Part shown: piece by piece, positions 33,290 through 38,388 of the stretch
Numbering within the stretch: the stretch's first letter is position 1
How the letters are laid out: each line of letters opens with the position of its first letter
NCBI GenBank assembly: GCA_013298955.1
Contig: JAAFJT010000042.1
Coordinates: 1-38,388, forward strand
Direction of reading: 5' to 3'
DNA length: 38,388 bases
From: Chitinophagales bacterium
Lineage (GTDB): Bacteria > Bacteroidota > Bacteroidia > Chitinophagales > Saprospiraceae
Notes under the pieces: generated by a model
Seen by the model: the letters and a program-made list of their open reading frames with translations, nothing else
What the model was told of the DNA's origin: nothing
The model's database searches: none
Program-made: the position numbers and the translations under genes

Positions 33290-34057
33290 ATGATGAAAAA
33301 AACATTGATATTCATTCTTTTAAACGTATTCTGTTTGCAATACGCCGTTTTTGCAACGATTCAAAAAGCACCGATTGCAACCTCCGAATCAACCGTTTTG
33401 AAAACAACCGAACCCAAGTTGTCTTTCAAACAACGGGTCATGACGTATTTTTTACAACGAAAAATCCAACGCATTATCGCAAAATCGTCCTATGTTCGCG
33501 CCGCCAAAGATAGTACAGACCGCAATTGTGTTAAAATTGTTTTGAAAAGAGGGACGGTGATTTATGCCCAAATCAGCAGTATGGACGAAAAAAATATCAC
33601 CTACAAACTTTGTGAGCAGTCAAATCGCAGTGAAGGGACGATTTCATTAACGAATGTGAGCCAAATTACAGATTCAAAGGGTCGGATGATTTTCAATAAT
33701 GAGTCCAAACCAGCCCAATTAGTAAGCCAGACGCTTGGTAGGAAATATGCGAATATGTCCGTTACAGCTTTGTTGGTAGCGGTGGGTGCTGTTTTATTAA
33801 CAATTATCGCCATTGCTTCCAGTTTTGGAGGCGGTAGCAATAGCGATATCTTTTCATCCGTGCTTTTTGGGGTTTTTGCTGTATCAACTTTTGTGGTGGG
33901 CATCCTTGCCAGTTTTATTTGGGGCATTATGGCACTGATTGAATTGGGCAAATCAAGCAATGAAAATAGTGGATCCAAAGCTTTAGCGGGTCTCGCTACC
34001 GTTATCTCAGGTTTGGTGATTTTCTTCACGCTATTAGGTTTGGTTGCTGGTGGATAA
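33290..34057 (+). CDS. Hypothetical exported/membrane protein with a short beta domain and two or three membrane helices
   Basis: The 255-residue protein has a signal peptide (MMKKTLIFILLNVFCLQYAVFA). Residues about 80-125 contain NCVKIVLKRGTVIYAQISSM, then EKNITYKLCEQSNRSEGTIS and VSQITDSKG. This pattern (ILK-x-G-x-x-I-x-A-x-V...I-x-YK-x-C...I-x-x-I) recurs in many Bacteroidota exported proteins of unknown role. It is followed by membrane helices MSVTALLVAVGAVLLTIIAI, VLFGVFAVSTFVVGILASFI and ALAGLATVISGLVIFF, separated by Gly/Ser-rich loops. ATG 33293 is an alternative start. It is third in the nadD series; its role is unknown. Confidence 0.75.
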   Translation: MMKKTLIFILLNVFCLQYAVFATIQKAPIATSESTVLKTTEPKLSFKQRVMTYFLQRKIQRIIAKSSYVRAAKDSTDRNCVKIVLKRGTVIYAQISSMDEKNITYKLCEQSNRSEGTISLTNVSQITDSKGRMIFNNESKPAQLVSQTLGRKYANMSVTALLVAVGAVLLTIIAIASSFGGGSNSDIFSSVLFGVFAVSTFVVGILASFIWGIMALIELGKSSNENSGSKALAGLATVISGLVIFFTLLGLVAGG

Positions 34058-34084
34058 ACTCAATCAATTTTTAAAAAAAATAAT

Positions 34085-36208
34085 ATGATTCGCTACGAAA
34101 AAGATACGCAACAAATCGCTACCCTGACACTCGATATGGATGGGAACGTGCATAATATGCTGCAACATGACATCAGCAAGTCTTTTTTGCCTCTTTTGAA
34201 CCATTTAAAAGCGGAAAAAGCCAAAGGTGCGCTTAGAGGCGTGATTATTACGTCTGCTAAACGCAATTTTTTGACGGGTGGCGATTTGGATTTTTATCAT
34301 CAATGTACGGATGCAACCGCCGCTTTTCAAGCATCGCAACAACTTTGTACTTTTTTTCGCGGCTTGGAATCCCCCGGAGTGGCAGTGGTAGCGGCGATGA
34401 ATGGTTCTGCTTTCGGTCCTGGTTTGGGGTTGGCTTTGGCGTGCCATTATCGGATTGCGCTGGATAAAAACGAAATAAAATTTGGTTTAACAGAGTCTTC
34501 ATTGGGTTTGATGAGTGCGGGTGGGGAAATTATTCGATTGATGTGGCATTTGGGTATTGAAAAAGCGTTCCGAGTGGCTGCCGAAGGTCAATTGTACACG
34601 CCCAAAGAAGCCCTCAAAGTGGGTTTAATACATGAATTGGCAACCGATGAACGGGATTTAATGGAAAAAGCGCGGACATGGTTGTTGAATCAAGCCGAAA
34701 CTTATCATCAAATTTGGGATACGCCGCATGGCAAAATCCCAACAGGTTCTGCTCAAAACCCACAAGTAGGCGAACAAATTCGCGCTTTGACTGCCGAACA
34801 TTATAAAAAAAATTATTTGAATTATCCTGCTTTGACCGCCATTTTGAGTACATTAGTGGAAGGCAGTCGGGTCGATTTCGATACGGCGTGTCGGATTCAA
34901 AGTCGTTATTTTACGCAAGTGTTATTGACCCAAGAAGCCAAAAGTATGACCAAAGCCTTTGGTTATGATTTGCAAACGGTCAAAAAAGGATTGATGCGTC
35001 CGAAAGGGTATGGCAAATTTAGACCTAAAAAAATTGGAATTATTGGCGCAGGTTTGATGGGTTCTGGGATTACGTATATTTGTGCAAATGAAGGATTGCA
35101 AGTCATTTTGAAAGATATTTCTCGGTCTGTGGCGGAAAAAGGCAAATTTTATTCTGAAAACAAACTTAAAAATCGAGTAAAATTAGGCGAAATAACGGAA
35201 CAAGAAGCAACCATTATTTTAAATCGCATCAAGGCTACCGAAAAAATGGCAGATTTTACGGATTGTGATTTGGTCATCGAAGCTGTTTTTGAAAACCGTT
35301 TATTGAAATCCAAAATCATTCGAGATGCCGAATTGATGGTTGATAAATACTGCATGATTGCGAGTAATACGGCGGCGATTCCGATAACGGAATTGGCAAA
35401 AACGGCGTATCGCCCCGAAAATTTTTGTGGGATGCGTTTTTTCCGTCCTGTGGATGGCGAATTGTTAGTGGAAATCGTCAAAGGGGCGCAAACTTCGGAT
35501 GAGACGATTGCCCGTGCGTTTGATTTTATTAAAATGATTCATAAAATTCCGATTATTGTCAAAGATAGTTGGGGTTTTTACGTCGGACGCGTGCGCAATA
35601 CCTATATTTTGGAAGGCATTGCTTTGTTGCAGGAGGGTTATCCGCCTGCTTTAATCGAAAATTTGGGGATTCAAGCGGGCATGCGAACGGGTCCTTTGGC
35701 TTTGGCAGATGATTTATCGTTGACAATGGTGGTGGAATATGAGCAACAAGCGGCGCAATTGTATGGTCCAAAATACATCAAACATCCTGCGGTAACGCGT
35801 TTGGAAGAGATGTTGGCGGAAAAACGGACGGGCAAACAGGCGCGAATGGGTTTTTATGAGTATGACGCGCAAGGAAAGATGATAAAACTTTGGCATGGGA
35901 AAACAGAACCCGCTTATCGAACCGATTACGATAGAGAAGCCTTGACGGAACGTTTATTATTTGCGCAAGCGTTGGAATCCGTTTGGTGTTTGCAAGAAAA
36001 AATCGTTGGTTCGGCGGTGGAAGCCAATTTGGGCAGCATTTACGGCTGGAAATTCCCCGCTTCCAAAGGAGGCGTTTTACAATACGTGAATGATTATGGA
36101 TTATCTCCATTTATACAAAAATGTAGTATGTATCGAAAATGGTATGGACAGCGTTTCAAGGTCCCTACTTTATTGAAAAGCATGCTCGAAAAAAAGGAAA
36201 AGTTTTAA
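34085..36208 (+). CDS. FadJ/FadB-like fusion (enoyl-CoA hydratase + 3-hydroxyacyl-CoA dehydrogenase) with altered active sites
   Basis: The 707-residue protein has a crotonase half (about 1-300: RGVIITSAKRNFLTGGDLDF, AMNGSAFGPGLGLALACHYR, FGLTESSLGLMSAGGE) and a dehydrogenase half (Rossmann GAGLMGSG at 321-328, IASNTAAIPITEL, GMRFFRPVDGELLVEIVKG, then a C-terminal helical domain). In normal enzymes the hydratase uses two glutamates; here the first is Gly115 and only Glu137 remains. The dehydrogenase uses the His of GMHFF-P; here it is Arg451. Both changes are in the DNA codons read (GGG and CGT). It may be a non-catalytic or altered paralogue. Fourth in the nadD series. Which pathway it serves is not evident. 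Confidence 0.85.
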   Translation: MIRYEKDTQQIATLTLDMDGNVHNMLQHDISKSFLPLLNHLKAEKAKGALRGVIITSAKRNFLTGGDLDFYHQCTDATAAFQASQQLCTFFRGLESPGVAVVAAMNGSAFGPGLGLALACHYRIALDKNEIKFGLTESSLGLMSAGGEIIRLMWHLGIEKAFRVAAEGQLYTPKEALKVGLIHELATDERDLMEKARTWLLNQAETYHQIWDTPHGKIPTGSAQNPQVGEQIRALTAEHYKKNYLNYPALTAILSTLVEGSRVDFDTACRIQSRYFTQVLLTQEAKSMTKAFGYDLQTVKKGLMRPKGYGKFRPKKIGIIGAGLMGSGITYICANEGLQVILKDISRSVAEKGKFYSENKLKNRVKLGEITEQEATIILNRIKATEKMADFTDCDLVIEAVFENRLLKSKIIRDAELMVDKYCMIASNTAAIPITELAKTAYRPENFCGMRFFRPVDGELLVEIVKGAQTSDETIARAFDFIKMIHKIPIIVKDSWGFYVGRVRNTYILEGIALLQEGYPPALIENLGIQAGMRTGPLALADDLSLTMVVEYEQQAAQLYGPKYIKHPAVTRLEEMLAEKRTGKQARMGFYEYDAQGKMIKLWHGKTEPAYRTDYDREALTERLLFAQALESVWCLQEKIVGSAVEANLGSIYGWKFPASKGGVLQYVNDYGLSPFIQKCSMYRKWYGQRFKVPTLLKSMLEKKEKF

Positions 36209-36214
36209 TTTAGA

Positions 36215-36430
36215 ATACAATTGGAACGCGGATGACGCAGATTGGGCGGATTTTCGTGGATTTTTTTAACAAATTAAGTAGTTAGTCTGAATTAGGATTT
36301 ATGAGATTTTCAGGATTCATCTTTCAAAATCAATCCCAATTGAATCCTAAAAATCTCATAAATCCTAATTCAGACCCTAAAAAATCCGTGCAAATCCGCC
36401 CAATCCGCGTTATCCGCGTTCCAATTGTAT
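36215..36430. repeat. Long nested palindrome, second copy with reversed module order
   Basis: It occupies most of the 236-base gap between the FadJ-like and GT-C genes. The outer arms (36215-36266 with 36379-36430) are complementary with about five mismatches in 52 (left arm begins ATACAATTGGAACGCGGAT). The inner arms (36285-36318 and 36342-36375) are complementary at 33 of 34 positions and contain GTCTGAATTAGGATTTATG. The outer stem carries GATTGGGCGGATTTTCGTGG and the inner stem GAATTAGGAT. In the element at 23851-24112 these two phrases are arranged the other way round. Confidence 0.92.
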
Positions 36431-36444
36431 AGCCATTACAAAAA

Positions 36445-38046
36445 ATGATGACCAACCTACATCCCATCCTCGAAAGCACTAAGTTCAAATTTGTTCTATT
36501 TTTGGCAGCTTTCCTCACCTTATTTTACGGTTACGAACTGGATCGCCGTACCAATTATCCGCCGCAATCGGTGCATTCTTGGCGACAAGCCGATGGCGCA
36601 GCACAGGCTTTAAATTATTATCAAAACAATTTGAAGTTTTGGAAACCGGGCGTTTTGAATGTCATTGCGAATAATCATCATACCGTAGGCGAATTTCCGA
36701 TATTTTATTGGCTTGCAGCCGTTTTATACAAAATATTCGGTGTTCAAGAATGGGTCTTAAAAACCATTCATTTGATGGTCTTTTTCATAGGCATCTACCA
36801 TTTGTTTAAATTAACGGATGCTTTATTGGAAAATACGGTCGCAGCTTTGGCGATTGCGCTTTTGCCGTTTACAACGCCCGTTATCGCTTTTTATAGCCTC
36901 AATTATTTGCCCAATGTACCTGCATTAGGATTGGCATTTAGCGGGTGGTACTATTTTTACAAATATGTAATTCATTCAAAATTAAAAGATTGGTACATTT
37001 GCACCGCTATTTTTGTCCTCATTGGTTTATTAAAACCAACCATTTTAATAGCTTGGGTTGCCATCATGGTTTTGTATCAAATCGACGTATTACGCGGGTC
37101 TTTTTTCAAAAATCAACCGCCCATTTTCCAACAAAAATGGAAAATGTTGCCTTCTTTTTTCATCGTTGCAATCGCTGTGACGGCATGGCGGATTTGGTCG
37201 GAACAATACAATGTGGCGGCAAATAGCAAGTACTTTTTTTTAGATACGATTATGCCGATTTGGGATATGGACACCCTATCGCGCCAAACGGTAACAGGCT
37301 GGTTGCGAAATTACGGTTTGCCGATACACGCATTTACCCCAACATCGTTACAAATTTTAGGAATTATCTTACTTTTAAATTTTATTTTAATTAAAAAACA
37401 AAATAAAATATTGTTTAGCATTTTGATATTAAATATTTTGGGTATTGGTGCAGTGATATTGTTATGGTATCAGCAATTGATGGTACACGATTATTATTAC
37501 ATCGAATGGATGGTTGTGCCGATTTCGATGCTCATTAGCTTATTTTATGTGTTCAAACAATTGAATATCAAATATTTATCCGCTTTTATGAGCGTATTAA
37601 TGGTTGGATTTTTACTCAAAAACGCTTGGCATACCAAAGGTGAAATGTTTCATCGATACGACCAAAATGGTGATTTTTACACGGCGTATAATTTTTCATT
37701 GTTTAAAACACCCGAATTACAACAATTTTTCAAAGGATTGGGCATTTCCGAACGCGATACGGTGTTGAGTGTGCCAGACGCGTCCCCGAATGTATCGCTC
37801 TATTGGCTTCGCTTGCGCGGTTTTACGAATTGGAATGCTGGCAAATATAAACAATTTACGCCTTATGAAGGACATATCACATCGTATTATGTGGATGAAA
37901 TTATTAAAAATCATGGATGTAAGTATTTGATTTTGAGCAATTTAAAATGTCAAGAAGCCGATACATTGCGCCCGTATAGGAAAGATTTAATAGGCGTTTT
38001 TGATTCGGGTGTTTATGTTTACAGACTTAAAAAGGGACACCCTTAA
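36445..38046 (+). CDS. GT-C family membrane glycosyltransferase (ArnT/PMT_2-like)
   Basis: The 533-residue protein has about ten membrane segments, the first at FVLFLAAFLTLFYGYEL. The first extracytoplasmic loop carries VHSWRQADGAAQALNYYQNN, with a WRQAD motif that supplies the acidic residue used by GT39/GT83-type enzymes, followed by VGEFPIFYWLAAVLYKIFG. The other membrane helices include FILIKKQNKILFSILILNI and ISMLISLFYVFKQL. Such enzymes move a sugar from a lipid carrier onto a lipid or protein. The acceptor is unknown. The C-terminal 120 residues form a soluble periplasmic domain. It stands alone between two palindromic elements. Confidence 0.78.
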   Translation: MMTNLHPILESTKFKFVLFLAAFLTLFYGYELDRRTNYPPQSVHSWRQADGAAQALNYYQNNLKFWKPGVLNVIANNHHTVGEFPIFYWLAAVLYKIFGVQEWVLKTIHLMVFFIGIYHLFKLTDALLENTVAALAIALLPFTTPVIAFYSLNYLPNVPALGLAFSGWYYFYKYVIHSKLKDWYICTAIFVLIGLLKPTILIAWVAIMVLYQIDVLRGSFFKNQPPIFQQKWKMLPSFFIVAIAVTAWRIWSEQYNVAANSKYFFLDTIMPIWDMDTLSRQTVTGWLRNYGLPIHAFTPTSLQILGIILLLNFILIKKQNKILFSILILNILGIGAVILLWYQQLMVHDYYYIEWMVVPISMLISLFYVFKQLNIKYLSAFMSVLMVGFLLKNAWHTKGEMFHRYDQNGDFYTAYNFSLFKTPELQQFFKGLGISERDTVLSVPDASPNVSLYWLRLRGFTNWNAGKYKQFTPYEGHITSYYVDEIIKNHGCKYLILSNLKCQEADTLRPYRKDLIGVFDSGVYVYRLKKGHP

Positions 38047-38074
38047 AAATAGATTTGTTTTCTGAACCAATTTT

Positions 38075-38388
38075 AAACACATAGTTCACATAGAATTACA
38101 TAGTACACATAGGGCATTTTTATCTATGTGTACTATGTAATTCTATGTGAACTATGTGTTTCAAGATACCTTTTTTAAACACATAGTACACATAGAATTA
38201 CATAGTTCACATAGTACACATAGGGCATTTTTATCTATGTGTACTATGTAATTCTAAGTGAACTATGTGTTTCAAGATACCTTTTTTAAACACATAGTTC
38301 ACATAGAATTACATAGTTCACATAGGGCATTTTTATCTATGTGTACTATGTAATTCTATGTGAACTATGTGTTTCAAGATACCTTTTT
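38075..38388. repeat. ACACATAG-family hairpins, copy 3: three tandem units running off the window
   Basis: Units start at 38075, 38177 and 38288 (102, 111 and at least 101 bases). Each has AAACACATAG...-type left and right arms; in unit 1 they are 38075-38112 and 38124-38161, exact over 38 bases around an 11-base loop (GGCATTTTTAT). Each unit ends with the same CAAGATACCTTTTTT. Unit 2 has one extra 9-base TTCACATAG-type step, and TCTAAGTG replaces TCTATGTG in its right arm. No gene is present after 38046. Confidence 0.93.

Overview
The window looks like a chromosomal stretch from a member of the Bacteroidota, probably a Saprospiria/Chitinophagia-type organism. The evidence is: (i) many genes are preceded by the Bacteroidota -7 box TAnnTTTG, with TATCTTTG at 12308, 21214, 27785 and 31943 on the + strand and at 27742 and 31842 on the - strand; (ii) MurF and alanine racemase are fused, which is typical of the phylum; (iii) there are a TonB-dependent receptor, an exported TPR-CHAT protein and an exported WD40 protein; (iv) the DNA is AT-rich. 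No rRNA, phage, transposase or CRISPR array was seen.

Layout. 1-1438 holds most of a MmeI-like methyltransferase/nuclease on the minus strand, cut by the window edge. 1734-3209 is a methylmalonate-semialdehyde dehydrogenase. 3430-6345 is a decayed accessory patch: a broken DUF4132-like gene, a two-gene ATPase plus TOPRIM/DUF4276-like cassette, and a secreted-protein pseudogene with an in-frame TGA. 6459-9415 holds a secreted protein and a convergent LTA-synthase-type sulfatase. 9653-11742 is clpP-clpX. 12332-14191 is a TonB-dependent receptor. 14230-14649 contains relics of decayed genes, followed by an adenine methylase plus PD-(D/E)xK endonuclease pair (14698-16366) and a small zinc ribbon. 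Then come a 13-blade-unit WD40 protein, a GlcD-like FAD oxidase, MurF-Alr, a Dabb protein and a 5'-truncated FAD/Fe-S oxidoreductase. 27060-27715 is a PIN toxin-antitoxin pair, followed by tRNA-Leu(GAG), an SH3 protein and a TPR-CHAT protein. 31985-36208 is an apparent operon nadD-trmB-membrane protein-fadJ-like. 36445-38046 is a GT-C family membrane protein.

The strongest signal not explained by genes is a dense set of intergenic palindromes belonging to at least five families. They are the ACACATAG minisatellite hairpins (9442-9632, 11917-12303, 38075-38388), the TTGGAGGGTTT hairpins (three copies), the GTAGTCGGGAAAT hairpins (two copies), compact palindromes centred on TTGCAA or TTTAAA (three copies), and long nested palindromes (23851-24112 and 36215-36430). 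The nested elements include a spacer-free, perfect 86-bp palindrome, and the two copies appear to use related sequence modules in opposite nesting order. Several families keep their core while the outer stem changes on both sides together, which suggests that the folded structure is maintained.

Two core-metabolism genes look degenerate. The FadJ-like protein lacks a catalytic glutamate in the hydratase half and the catalytic histidine in the dehydrogenase half. The FAD/Fe-S oxidoreductase lacks its FAD-binding N-terminus, and a palindrome lies at the break. All functional calls come from reading the sequence; no database search was run.
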